From an uncultured Eisenbergiella sp. (GTDB lineage: Bacteria; Bacillota; Clostridia; Lachnospirales; Lachnospiraceae): a DNA stretch of 33,721 bases. The notes under the pieces are model-generated. The model saw nothing but the letters and a program-made list of their open reading frames with translations. It made no database searches and had not been told where the DNA came from. Shown piece by piece: positions 24,207-32,418 of this stretch. Numbering within the stretch: the first letter of the stretch is position 1; each line of letters opens with the position of its first letter. A program made the position numbers and the translations under genes. The DNA is taken from positions 1 through 33,721 of the forward strand of contig CANQTI010000003.1 in NCBI GenBank assembly GCA_947626725.1, given 5' to 3'.

Positions 24207-24731
24207 TTACAGAAGCAGCAGTCCCGCCAGTATGCCCCCTGCCAGACAGACCGCCATCGTCATCCGGTTTTCCTCCGCTTCCTTTTTCCGGGCGGCCTCC
24301 TTTTCCCGATCCATCGCGCCGGCAAAGGCCTCCACCGCTGTTCTTTGCCGCTGCGCATCCGGGAAATCGACCGTCTCCGGGAAGGACAGCACAAGCTCCT
24401 TCTCCTCCCGCCGCAGCAGGCTTCTCTCCATATATGCGCTCATTTTCTCCCGCCATAATTCCGTCAGCCCGCCGCCGTTTCTAAGTTCCCGTCCAATCGC
24501 TTCCAGGGTCCCTCCCAGCGAAAAATCCCCGCTCCTTTTCATTTTTTCGCCGAGCTCTTCCAGGATTTCCGATATACCGGTCCGACTGTAGGAAACTTCT
24601 CCGGCAATCCGGCCGAACATCTGTCCCAACCGGGCGAGCTGAGCAATCCGCGCCTTTCGGTCCAGGCAGATGCGCATCCCCGTCCCCGCCGTTCCGGCTG
24701 CCACAAAACACAGACCTATCCATTTCAGCAT
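24207..24731 (-). CDS. spoIIIAB: Stage III sporulation protein AB
   Basis: A 174-residue protein with a membrane segment at each end (about 1-20 and 155-174) and a soluble helical middle; it resembles type II secretion/pilus F-type proteins. Family sequence: GEVSYSRTGISEILEEL (about 44-60). It starts at 24731 behind GGAGG inside the end of spoIIIAA (7-nt overlap). An 84-nt gap to spoIIIAC follows. Confidence 0.92.
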   Translation of the reverse strand: MLKWIGLCFVAAGTAGTGMRICLDRKARIAQLARLGQMFGRIAGEVSYSRTGISEILEELGEKMKRSGDFSLGGTLEAIGRELRNGGGLTELWREKMSAYMERSLLRREEKELVLSFPETVDFPDAQRQRTAVEAFAGAMDREKEAARKKEAEENRMTMAVCLAGGILAGLLLL

Positions 24732-25804
24732 GGGATGCCTCCCTCCAGCAGCCTTCCATCCCCGTTTCGGATCTGGACGGCAAAAAAATGTCCGTCTTTC
24801 TTCCCCAGCAGGATCACTCGCTCAAATACTTTCTCCTGCTGTAGAGCAGCGTACGCCTCCTTCCGGAAAAACGCTTCACAGGAATCCGCATGCAGCGTGG
24901 CAAGCACACTGCATCCGCAGTGAACCGCATACAAAACCGCCCGAATATCCTCTGCGCCCCCCAGCTCATCTACCGCGATCGCTCCGGGCGACATGGACCG
25001 CAAAAGCATCATCATCCCATATGCCTTCGGACACGCGTCCAATACGTCCGTTCTGCTCCCCAGATCGAATTCCGGAATTCCCTGAAAGCACCCCGACAGC
25101 TCTGAGCGCTCATCCACCACTCCGACCGTCTGCCCCGGCAGACGCGCATTTCCATCGGAGACCAGCCGGATGATATCCCGCAGCAGCGTTGTTTTCCCAC
25201 AGCCTGGCGGAGAAATGAGCAGTGTATTGCAGAGTCGGCTGCCTTCATACAGCCAGGGCAGAAGTTGTCCCGCTGCCCCTTTCGCCTCATGGGGCACCCG
25301 GATATTCAGACTTCCCACATGCCGAATATTCCTGACCGTCCCCTCCGGTCCCAGGATCACCTCGCCCGCGATCCCCACCCTGACGCCTCCCGCCGCACTG
25401 ATATATCCCCTCCGCATTTCTTCTTCACAGGCGTATAGGGAATAGCCGCATATGTGCTTTACGATCGCATCCAGTTCTTTTTTCTGCAGGCGCGGCGCAT
25501 TTCCCGCATCCCGGTTCAGGCGGCCCTTCTCATCCGGATACCACTCTCCGTCACGCATGAGCAGGATGACCGGCTGCCGCGCCCGCAGCCGGATCTCCCG
25601 CAGGTCCTGCCAGGATATCGCCGCCGCTTTCCATCGCTCCCGAAACGATTCCGGGAACAGCAGCCGGATCCTGTCCATCCCATCCGTCCTGTCCCTCCTG
25701 TCCGCCCTGTCCGTCCCGTCCTTCCTGTCCGTTCTGTCTGGTCTGTCCGTCCCGTCCTTCCTGTCCGTTCTGTCCGTCCCATCCTTCCCATCCGTCCTGT
25801 CCAT
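24725..25804 (-). CDS. spoIIIAA: Stage III sporulation protein AA (ATPase)
   Basis: A 359-residue secretion-superfamily ATPase, first gene of spoIIIA; its ATP hydrolysis is needed for forespore gene expression after engulfment. Walker A PPGCGKTT (199-206), Walker B AIAVDELGG (275-283) and the family sequence GYISAAGGVRVGIAGE (133-148) are present. The first 42 residues are an unusual tandem repeat rich in Asp, Arg, Thr and Gly (such as TDRTDRKDGTDRPDRTDRKD), absent from the family core, which begins near M43 (25678). The start at 25804 is chosen because AAGGGGAGG lies just upstream; a GTG at 25846 is also in frame with a poorer site. If translation began at 25678 the repeats would be untranslated, but no good ribosome binding site precedes that ATG. 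Confidence 0.92.
   Translation of the reverse strand: MDRTDGKDGTDRTDRKDGTDRPDRTDRKDGTDRADRRDRTDGMDRIRLLFPESFRERWKAAAISWQDLREIRLRARQPVILLMRDGEWYPDEKGRLNRDAGNAPRLQKKELDAIVKHICGYSLYACEEEMRRGYISAAGGVRVGIAGEVILGPEGTVRNIRHVGSLNIRVPHEAKGAAGQLLPWLYEGSRLCNTLLISPPGCGKTTLLRDIIRLVSDGNARLPGQTVGVVDERSELSGCFQGIPEFDLGSRTDVLDACPKAYGMMMLLRSMSPGAIAVDELGGAEDIRAVLYAVHCGCSVLATLHADSCEAFFRKEAYAALQQEKVFERVILLGKKDGHFFAVQIRNGDGRLLEGGIPC
25678..25804 (-). repeat. Degenerate 9-bp tandem repeat in the 5' end of spoIIIAA
   Basis: The plus strand reads as imperfect copies of CTGTCCGTC and variants (CCGTCCTTC, TTCTGTCTG) for about 125 bp. A larger block is duplicated nearly exactly at about 25717-25737 and 25744-25770. Because the period is a multiple of three, copy-number change would not break the reading frame. 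Confidence 0.8.
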
Positions 25805-25873
25805 CCCTGTCCTCCCCTTTCTGACGGGTTCCCGTTTTCTCTCCACGCCGCCTTCTTTGACAGCTTCCGGCCT

Positions 25874-28570
25874 TCACACTCTAATATATTGCCTGTCCCC
25901 TTCGGATATGCCCGCCTTCCTCATACCGCCCAGCCAAACCAGGAGCTCGTGGGCAAGCAAGGGAAACAGAGACAGTCCTGACAGGAACATCCATTCCGAA
26001 ATCGAAAGCCGTACAGTGGAAAACGCATCTACCAGAAAAGGAATCTCCGTCACCAAAAACTGAAGAGAAAAACCGAGCAGAAGCGCAGCGATCATAAGCC
26101 GATTTTCCAACGGATTGAGCCGGAAAACGGATTTACTGACATTGCGCATCCCTACGGCGTGGATCAGCTGAGACATGCCCAGCACCGTAAAAGCGTAGGT
26201 CTGCGCCCGATACAGCACTTCACTCTTTTCCAGGAGTGCGGCAGCGCCTGACAGGGAAAAACCCACTCCCTGCTGCCGCAGCAGTGTCCAGGGAACGAAA
26301 AACCAGGCCGCCAGGCTGATCCCCGCGATCAGAATACCGTAAAAGAGGGTCCCGGCAAGTCCGCCTCGGGCGAACAGGCTTTCCCTCACGTCCCTGGGCG
26401 GCTGCTCCATGAGCGCGGCCGTATCGTTCCGGTCCGTTCCCAGCGCCAGCGCAGGCAGAGAATCGGTGATCAGGTTGATCCACAGGATATGGACGGACCT
26501 TAGGGGTGCAGCCAATCCCAGAAGCACCGCCGTGAACATGGTCAGAAGCTCTCCCAGGTTGGAGGAAAGGAGAAAAATGACCGATTTGCGGATGTTTTCA
26601 TAGACACCCCTTCCTTCCCGCATGGCCTTTTCTATCGTGGCAAAATTATCGTCCGTCAGCACCAGATCGGCGGCCCCTCTCGCGACATCCGTTCCGTTCT
26701 TCCCCATGGCTACGCCCACATCCGCCGCTTTCAGAGCGGGCGCATCGTTAACGCCGTCCCCGGTCATCGCAACCACACACCCTTTTGCCCGAAAACCTCT
26801 GACAATCCTCACCTTATCGGCCGGAGATACCCGGGCAAACACCCGCACCTCTTCCAGACGTTTCTCCAGCTGCGCTTCGGACAGCGCGTCCAATTCTTCT
26901 CCCGCCAGGCACTGCTCCCGCCGCCGGACAATGCCGAGCTGCTTTCCGATGGCGAAAGCGGTCTCCGCATGATCTCCCGTGATCATCACGGTAGCTACGC
27001 CCGCCCGCGCGAAAGATTCCACCGCTCCGGCCGCCTCCGGGCGAATTGGATCCTGCATGCCCGCCAATCCCAGAAAAATGAGTCCTTCTTCCACCGGCCC
27101 ATCCGCATCTTCCCGTTTGGCATAGGCCAGCGTGCGCAGCGCCTGTGCATTCAGCCGCCGTTCTTCCGCTTCAATCCGCTCTCTGTCCTGCAGGGTCATC
27201 GGACAGCTTTTCCCCTTCTTCAGAATATGCGTACACCGCGGCAGCACCCTATCGGGAGCTCCTTTTGTATAGCTGACCCTCTGGGCTCCGTGCCAGGTAG
27301 TCATCATTTTCCGCTCCGCACTAAAGGGCAGCTCCTTCGTTCGCGGCATGCTTTTTTCCAGGCGGTTTCGCGAAAATCCGTATGCCGCTGCCAGCGACGC
27401 CAGCGCCAGCTCCGTCGGTTCCCCTATGGGCTGTTGCGCATCCTCCAGGACGGCATCGCTGCAGAGGGCCATTCCGGTCAGAAAATCCTGCAGTTCCTCC
27501 CCGTTCAGCGCATCCGCTCCCTGTTCCCGTCCGTCCGCGTAGCACACCGTTACCGTCATCCGGTTCTGTGTCAGCGTTCCCGTTTTATCAGAACACACCA
27601 CGTTCACTGCGCCCAGGGTCTCCACACAGGGCAGCCGCCGAATGATGGTATTGACCTTCGCCATCCGGGTCACACTCATGGCGAGGCAGAGCGTAACCAC
27701 TGCCGGAAGCCCCTCCGGCACAGCCGCCACAGCGAGGGAAATGGCTGTGAGCAGCATTTCGAACGGCTCCCGCTTCTGCAGCAGGCCGATGGCAAACAGG
27801 ACCGCGCAAATGCCGACGGAGAGAAAACTCAGCATTTTCCCCAATTCCCCAAGGCGCTTCTGCAAAGGGGTAGCCTCTTCCCGGTTCTCCGTTATCATAG
27901 CCGCGATTTGTCCAATCTGCGTTTCCATCCCCGTGGCCGTCACAATGCCAAGCCCGCGGCCCTCTGTTATGACAGTGGACATATAGGCCATATTCTGTCG
28001 ATCGCCCAATGGAAGCGGTCCCTTCTTTTCATCCGCCAGAAAAGCCGCATTTTTCATTATCGGAACCGCCTCGCCCGTCAGCGCCGATTCCTCCGCCCAC
28101 AGGTTGTCCGTCTTCACAAGGCGCAGGTCCGCCGGGACCTGACAGCCTGCTGTAAGGACCGTCAGATCCCCAGGCACCAGGCTGCTTGTCCTGATCTGCT
28201 TTTCCTTCCCATCCCGAATCACAAGCGCCATGGGCCAGGAGAGATTCTTTAGCGCATCCAGCGCCTTTTTCGCCCTTCCCTCCTGTACCGTTCCCACAAA
28301 TGCGTTCAGCGCCACAACAGAAAAAATAATAGCGGCATCGCTCCTTTCCCGCAGCATGAGTGAAACCGCTCCGGCAGCCAGCAGCACATAGATCAGCGGA
28401 TCGCAAAGCTGCTCCAGGAAAATTTCCGCCGGCGATTTTTTCCTTTCCTCCCGCAGCACGTTGGGACCGTGGACCGAAAGCCTTCTTACGGCTTCCTCCC
28501 CGGCAAGGCCCTCTCTTTCGCTGCACTCCAGGACGGCGCAGGTCTCTTTGACGGTTTTTGCTGCAAACAT
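25874..28570 (-). CDS. SERCA-type calcium-transporting P-type ATPase
   Basis: An 898-residue P2A-type ATPase. Visible: actuator motif LTGEAVP (164-170), phosphorylation site CSDKTGT (D328), the ion-site helix M4 PEGLP (285-289), hinge TGDGVNDAPAL, M5 SSNLGE and M6 NLITDSLPALALG. Asn and Glu in M5 and Asn, Thr and Asp in M6 match the calcium-binding positions of SERCA, so Ca2+ export is the likely activity. The start at 28570 follows AAAGGAGG; an upstream in-frame extension to 28651 has no support. The stop lies 69 nt before spoIIIAA on the same strand with no evident terminator, so read-through into the sporulation operon is possible. Bacillus YloB, a Ca2+ ATPase, is known to be expressed during sporulation. 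Confidence 0.93.
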   Translation of the reverse strand: MFAAKTVKETCAVLECSEREGLAGEEAVRRLSVHGPNVLREERKKSPAEIFLEQLCDPLIYVLLAAGAVSLMLRERSDAAIIFSVVALNAFVGTVQEGRAKKALDALKNLSWPMALVIRDGKEKQIRTSSLVPGDLTVLTAGCQVPADLRLVKTDNLWAEESALTGEAVPIMKNAAFLADEKKGPLPLGDRQNMAYMSTVITEGRGLGIVTATGMETQIGQIAAMITENREEATPLQKRLGELGKMLSFLSVGICAVLFAIGLLQKREPFEMLLTAISLAVAAVPEGLPAVVTLCLAMSVTRMAKVNTIIRRLPCVETLGAVNVVCSDKTGTLTQNRMTVTVCYADGREQGADALNGEELQDFLTGMALCSDAVLEDAQQPIGEPTELALASLAAAYGFSRNRLEKSMPRTKELPFSAERKMMTTWHGAQRVSYTKGAPDRVLPRCTHILKKGKSCPMTLQDRERIEAEERRLNAQALRTLAYAKREDADGPVEEGLIFLGLAGMQDPIRPEAAGAVESFARAGVATVMITGDHAETAFAIGKQLGIVRRREQCLAGEELDALSEAQLEKRLEEVRVFARVSPADKVRIVRGFRAKGCVVAMTGDGVNDAPALKAADVGVAMGKNGTDVARGAADLVLTDDNFATIEKAMREGRGVYENIRKSVIFLLSSNLGELLTMFTAVLLGLAAPLRSVHILWINLITDSLPALALGTDRNDTAALMEQPPRDVRESLFARGGLAGTLFYGILIAGISLAAWFFVPWTLLRQQGVGFSLSGAAALLEKSEVLYRAQTYAFTVLGMSQLIHAVGMRNVSKSVFRLNPLENRLMIAALLLGFSLQFLVTEIPFLVDAFSTVRLSISEWMFLSGLSLFPLLAHELLVWLGGMRKAGISEGDRQYIRV

Positions 28571-28616
28571 GGCTGTCCTCCTTTCGCAGGCACATTGGGG
28601 AAGCGATCCATACGCC

Positions 28617-28669
28617 AAAAAGGCGCATGGGCTGTACCAAAGCCTGTACACTGGTACAACCTATGCGCC
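28617..28669 (-). terminator. Long hairpin with T-tract before the Ca2+ ATPase gene
   Basis: 17-nt arms at 28622-28638 and 28653-28669 pair with one mismatch and one G-U, and on the minus strand a run of five T follows. It lies about 140 nt after the DUF4097 gene and about 50 nt before the ATPase start, so it may end the padR operon or act as an attenuator. The 3' arm can also pair with GGCGTATG just downstream. Two further hairpins (GCCCGC/GCGGGC and TTCCGCC/GGCGGAA) lie upstream. I did not recognise a known riboswitch class. Confidence 0.6.
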
Positions 28670-28805
28670 CATCGCGCGTATTATGCCTGAAGGGCTATCC
28701 CCTCGCCGGAAGGAACTTTTCCGCCCGTCCCTGGCGGAATACCTCATGAGCAGCGCCCGCTTCCGATATTCTGCGGGCCATCGGCCGCTGCAGTCCCATC
28801 TCACC

Positions 28806-30470
28806 TCATTCCTGAATGGAAGTGTCCTTCGTATATAAGCTGATGTCGCCGCTGACGGTGCTGATGGTGATCTCCCGGTCGCCGCCGTTCAAATAGATCT
28901 TCTCCGTTCCCTTCTCATCCGCGGAGCGCAGGGGAAGGTTCGATTCGAAATCTCCGCTGACCGTCCTGGTGAACAGCCGGAAACCGATATTCTGCGGAAT
29001 CCTGAGCCGACAATCCCCGGAGGTGGAGGAAAGCCTGACCTTCTGCGGCAGAAGCTCCGTCCGCAGGTCGATATCCCCGCTGACGCTGTATGCGGCCAGA
29101 CTTCCCGCCTCCGCCACGCTTCCACGGAAGCTGACATCGCCGCTGACGGTCCGCATCAGGCAGGAAAACAGATTTCCCCCCACCGCGATATCGCCGCTCC
29201 TAGTCTCCGCCCGGAAATCGCCGGTGGCAGCGGCGACGGCGATGTCCCCTCTGGAAAGCTGGATCCTGGTTCGCCCGCACACCGCGGTATCCATATGAAA
29301 ATCTCCGTTTTTGGACTGGACGGTCAGATCCGCGCACTGCAGCTTCCCGTCGATCTCCACGTCTCCGTTTGCGGTGATGACTGTCAGCTTTTCCCAGCGC
29401 TTAGCCGGGATCGTCAGCTCCACATCAGAGGCCCGCATGCCCCAGCTGAACAGCAGCGACGCGCTGACCGTCCTCCCCTGTCGGATCCGCAGGGTCCCAT
29501 CCCGCAGGACAGTCTCCAGCTCCCCGGTGTCTCCGACCAGCGTGATCTCATCCGATTCCTCCGGTGCGAGATGGATGCAGATGTCCCCATTACCCAGACG
29601 GCATTCCAGCGAATGGATCTCCCGCGCCTGAAAAGACAGCGTTCTTTGGGTGCCCGGCTTCTTTTCTCTCCCGAACGCATCTTCGGCCGCTCTGGCCTGT
29701 GCGCCCTCTTCCAGCCCTTCGGCTGTCCCGGTCTGCGCATTCTCTTCCGGCCCTTCGGCCGTTTCAGCATTCCCATCGCCCTGCGCTTCGCAGGCTGCTT
29801 TGGGCTGCATTGCCTCTTCCGGCCCGCCGGCCGTTCCGGTCTGCGCACCTTCTTCCAGCCCTTCGGCCGGCCCGGCCTGCGCACTCTCTTCCGGCTCTTC
29901 GGCCGGCCCGGCCTGTGCACTCTCTTCCGGCTCTTCGGCCGGCCCGGTCTGCGCACCCTCTCCCGACTGTCCGTTCTGCTCCGTTTCTCCGGCGGCCGCT
30001 CCCCGACCTTCGGCATAGCGCTCTTTCACCTGTCTGGACACATCCCGCACAAAATCCCAGGTACTGTCTACAGCATCCATCGTCATATCCATCGCCGCGT
30101 TGACCGCGGAGCCGATCTTTTCCCCGAGTCCTTCCAGTTCGCTTCCCCAGTCCCTGTGAAAGGAAAAATTGCACCCGCGTTCTGTCCGGCCCGTCTTCTC
30201 TTCCTCCTTCTTTTCAAAGGACGGGCCCGCTTCCTCCTGCTGCTCCTGCACCTCCCGCAGATAAGCCAGCAGTTCATCCACATCCCCCAGGCTGTCCATC
30301 GTCTGCGCAAGCGCATCGTCTTCGCCAAGTCCCTCTGCCGCAAGATCCAGATAACGCTGATAGAGATTCTCACTCAGCTCCTCGATCAGATCCATTTTCT
30401 CGTCGCTGTCCGGCACTTTAGCCAGACGTCCCGAAACCATGATCACAATTTTTGTCTCAATCCGATTCAT
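28806..30470 (-). CDS. HAAS-DUF4097 adhesin-like repeat protein
   Basis: A 554-residue protein. Residues 1-70 resemble the HAAS/DUF1700 signalling domain (MNRIETKIVIM, then LIEELSENLYQRYLDLAAEGL and SLGDVDELLAYL as separate stretches), usually paired with PadR regulators. Residues 100-160 contain Phe/Trp-rich helical sequence. Residues about 165-260 are a Glu/Ala/Gly/Pro 12-residue tandem repeat. Residues from about 275 to the end are a DUF4097 beta-helix-like region with many SGDI/SGDF turns. No clear signal peptide or membrane anchor was found. The start at 30470 follows GGAGG and overlaps the padR stop, so the pair is co-translated. The biochemical role of DUF4097 is unknown; such pairs respond to envelope stress in some Firmicutes. 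Confidence 0.8.
   Translation of the reverse strand: MNRIETKIVIMVSGRLAKVPDSDEKMDLIEELSENLYQRYLDLAAEGLGEDDALAQTMDSLGDVDELLAYLREVQEQQEEAGPSFEKKEEEKTGRTERGCNFSFHRDWGSELEGLGEKIGSAVNAAMDMTMDAVDSTWDFVRDVSRQVKERYAEGRGAAAGETEQNGQSGEGAQTGPAEEPEESAQAGPAEEPEESAQAGPAEGLEEGAQTGTAGGPEEAMQPKAACEAQGDGNAETAEGPEENAQTGTAEGLEEGAQARAAEDAFGREKKPGTQRTLSFQAREIHSLECRLGNGDICIHLAPEESDEITLVGDTGELETVLRDGTLRIRQGRTVSASLLFSWGMRASDVELTIPAKRWEKLTVITANGDVEIDGKLQCADLTVQSKNGDFHMDTAVCGRTRIQLSRGDIAVAAATGDFRAETRSGDIAVGGNLFSCLMRTVSGDVSFRGSVAEAGSLAAYSVSGDIDLRTELLPQKVRLSSTSGDCRLRIPQNIGFRLFTRTVSGDFESNLPLRSADEKGTEKIYLNGGDREITISTVSGDISLYTKDTSIQE
29683..29954 (-). repeat. Tandem 36-nt repeats inside the DUF4097 gene
   Basis: The gene encodes about six imperfect copies of a 12-residue unit of the type AQTGPAEEPEES, three in direct tandem and others separated by a divergent stretch. 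Two copies (about 29880-29950) are almost identical in DNA, a sign of recent duplication. Confidence 0.75.
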
Positions 30471-30804
30471 GTTCCACCTCCAAAGCGAGCAGCGCATTCA
30501 ACAGGGTACGGGTCTCCTCCCACTCCCGGCTGCGCTCTTCCCAAAACTGTTTTCCGGCCGCCGTAATCGTATAATAGCGCCGTCTGGCTCCCGGTCCATC
30601 CTCTCCCCAATAGGAAGTGATCAGACCGCTTTGTTCCAGCCGCCGAAACGCTGTATACAACGTAGCTTCCTTGAAACCGTATGCCCCGCCGGTGCGGCGC
30701 TGTACCTGTCGGTTGATCTCATAACCGTAACTGTCCCCCCGCATGAGCTGGGTCAAAATGATCGTATCCGTATACCCCCGTAGGGTGTCCGCTGTAATAG
30801 ACAA
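30457..30804 (-). CDS. PadR-family transcriptional regulator
   Basis: A 115-residue PadR protein: winged helix with TDTIILTQLMRGDSYGYEI (13-31) and the strongly conserved FKEATLYTAFRRLEQSGLI (44-62), followed by the wing and a C-terminal dimerisation helix. The start is TTG at 30804 behind AAAGGAGG. It overlaps the HAAS-DUF4097 gene by 14 nt. PadR proteins usually repress their own operon, and an inverted repeat around its -35 box fits that. Confidence 0.92.
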   Translation of the reverse strand: MSITADTLRGYTDTIILTQLMRGDSYGYEINRQVQRRTGGAYGFKEATLYTAFRRLEQSGLITSYWGEDGPGARRRYYTITAAGKQFWEERSREWEETRTLLNALLALEVEHESD

Positions 30805-30835
30805 GTTGCTTCCTCCTTTCTTTTCTCTTTTTTAC

Positions 30836-30872
30836 TTTATATCACGATATACCTCATCTGTCAATGTATATC
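30836..30872 (-). promoter_or_regulatory. padR promoter with inverted-repeat operator
   Basis: On the minus strand, perfect TTGACA (30864-30859), a 17-nt spacer and TATAAA (30841-30836). An inverted repeat GATATAC (30846-30852) and GTATATC (30866-30872), 13 nt apart, brackets the -35 box. This spacing and ATAC/GTAT content resemble known PadR operators, so autorepression is inferred. Confidence 0.8.
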
Positions 30873-30911
30873 ATCTAATAAAATAAATAAAATTTCCATA
30901 AAAAATGGAAA

Positions 30912-30957
30912 AGGAAGCCATATGCAGCAGGGCGCGCGGCTGTCATATGTGCTTCCT
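30912..30957 (-). terminator. Terminator of dinB
   Basis: A long stem (outer arms AGGAAGC and GCTTCCT, then ATATG/CATAT, then CAGC/GCTG) encloses the dinB stop codon; on the minus strand it is followed by TTTTCC and a second small TTCCAT/ATGGAA hairpin rich in T. Confidence 0.75.
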
Positions 30958-32157
30958 CATGTACTCCACTGTCCTGTGAAGTGTATCCATTTGATAAATC
31001 TGATCCAGATGCCCGGCGAAATCAAGATGATAACGGTCCTGCAGAGCATCCAGCAGTCTCTTCAGTTCCTCGTCCCTGCGCTGCCGGACATCCGTAAAAC
31101 AATCCTCCAAGGTGAGCTGCCGCCCTTCCTCGCCGGACAAATTGTATATGGCCACGCCGATCAGGCGGACCGGGCGTTTTTCCACACTGTCCAGCAGCCT
31201 GACAGCCTCCTGCCAGATCATAGCGGCACAGTCGCAGGCAGATGTGAGTCGGGAGCGGGTGATCCCTTTCATGTCAAAATAAGTGATCTTTAGGGTCACA
31301 CCGTTTCCGTACAGGCCGTATCGTTTTGCTCTGCGTTCCACGCACAGCGCCAGCAAAACCAGAACGTCCTGCAAAAGCGCATAATCGTCCACATCCTCCT
31401 GAAACGTGACCTCCCGGCCAATGGATTTCGCGTCCTGCGGACGATAGGGCGTGACTTTGCGCTCATCGATCCCAAAGGCGAGTCTTGCAAGCCACTGTCC
31501 CTGTTTTCCGAGAAGCCGGACGACCGTATCCCGTTTTTCCTGCACATCGCGGACCGTGCGGATTCCTGAAGCGTACAGCTTTTCCGCCGTCATCTCTCCG
31601 ACCGTGTAAAGCGAACGCACATCGCGATCGATCATCAACGCGATAAAATCCTGAGGCGTGGGAATCTCAAAATAACCGTCTGGCTTCTTCTCCTCGCTGG
31701 CCGTCTTTGCTGCCGTTTTGGAATAGGCCACCCCTACGGAACAGGTCAGCCCGATTTCCTCCCGAATGCGCCGCTTGATGGTCATGGCGATCCGGCGCGC
31801 TCCTTCCAGGTTTCCCGCCTGTTCCGTCACATCGAGATACGCTTCATCCAGCGCAATCGCTTCCGCAGCGGAGGCATAGGTGTCCCAGATCTCATGAAGC
31901 TGTCCGGATACGGCCTTGTACTTGTCGATATTCGGGCGCATGTAGATACCCTGGGGGCAGCGCCGATAGGCCTCTTTGATATTCATGGCGGAACGGATAC
32001 CGTACCTTCGCGCCTCGTAGCTGCATGTGGCAACCACACCCCGTTCTCCCGGCAGGGAACCGATGATCAGCGGTTTCCCGCGCAGAGCAGGATTGTCCCG
32101 GGTTTCCACGGAGGCGAAGAAAGCGTCCATATCCACATGAATGATGATCTGTTCCAT
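30943..32157 (-). CDS. dinB: DNA polymerase IV (Y-family)
   Basis: A 404-residue Y-family translesion polymerase. Catalytic residues: D9 in HVDMDAFFASVE, and D104-E105 in ALDEAYLDVT (the usual preceding Ser-Ile is Ala-Leu here). Fingers contain SYEARRYGIRSAM, and the palm has CSVGVAYSKTAAKTASEEKK-type sequence (KPDGYFEI follows). The little-finger domain runs from about 225. The usual HhH GVG(K) element is varied (LYTVGEMTAEKL). No C-terminal beta-clamp motif is obvious. The start at 32157 is preferred over 32184 for its GGAGGGG sequence. Upstream are three tandem hairpin repeats and a promoter; no LexA box was recognised. Confidence 0.93.
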   Translation of the reverse strand: MEQIIIHVDMDAFFASVETRDNPALRGKPLIIGSLPGERGVVATCSYEARRYGIRSAMNIKEAYRRCPQGIYMRPNIDKYKAVSGQLHEIWDTYASAAEAIALDEAYLDVTEQAGNLEGARRIAMTIKRRIREEIGLTCSVGVAYSKTAAKTASEEKKPDGYFEIPTPQDFIALMIDRDVRSLYTVGEMTAEKLYASGIRTVRDVQEKRDTVVRLLGKQGQWLARLAFGIDERKVTPYRPQDAKSIGREVTFQEDVDDYALLQDVLVLLALCVERRAKRYGLYGNGVTLKITYFDMKGITRSRLTSACDCAAMIWQEAVRLLDSVEKRPVRLIGVAIYNLSGEEGRQLTLEDCFTDVRQRRDEELKRLLDALQDRYHLDFAGHLDQIYQMDTLHRTVEYMRKHI

Positions 32158-32181
32158 TTCCTGATCCCCTCCCCCATTTAT

Positions 32182-32418
32182 CATGTCCTTTCGGACATGA
32201 TGCCTCCGGCGGATCTGATGCGCCTGGCGGCGCGATAAAATAGCGCTGCAGCTATTTTACCATGTCCCTCCGGACATGATGCCTCCGGCGGATCTGATGC
32301 GCCTGGCGGCGCGGTAAAATAGCCGCAAGGCTATTTTACCATGTCCCTCCGGACATGATGCCTCCGGCGGATCTGATGCGCCTGGCGGCGCGATAAAATA
32401 GCGCTGCGGCTATTTTAT
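32182..32418. repeat. Three tandem 79-nt hairpin-rich repeats
   Basis: Copies at 32182-32260, 32261-32339 and 32340-32418 differ at only a few bases. Each contains three inverted repeats: CATGTCC/GGACATG, GCGCC/GGCGC and TAAAATAGC/GCTATTTTA. In copy 2 the last stem changes on both sides (GCC/GGC flank), consistent with kept pairing. On the minus strand the first two copy junctions carry TGGTAAAAT, an extended -10 look-alike. The array lies 25 nt before the dinB start and within its predicted leader. Confidence 0.92.

Noticed and set aside
26969-28252. 427-codon plus-strand frame opposite the Ca2+ ATPase
   Set aside because: The ATPase has every P-type motif in the other strand; the shadow has none.
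28571-28805. A known Mn2+ (yybP-ykoY) or Mg2+ (M-box) riboswitch before the ATPase
   Set aside because: I could not match conserved core nucleotides of these classes by eye; recorded only as a structured leader.
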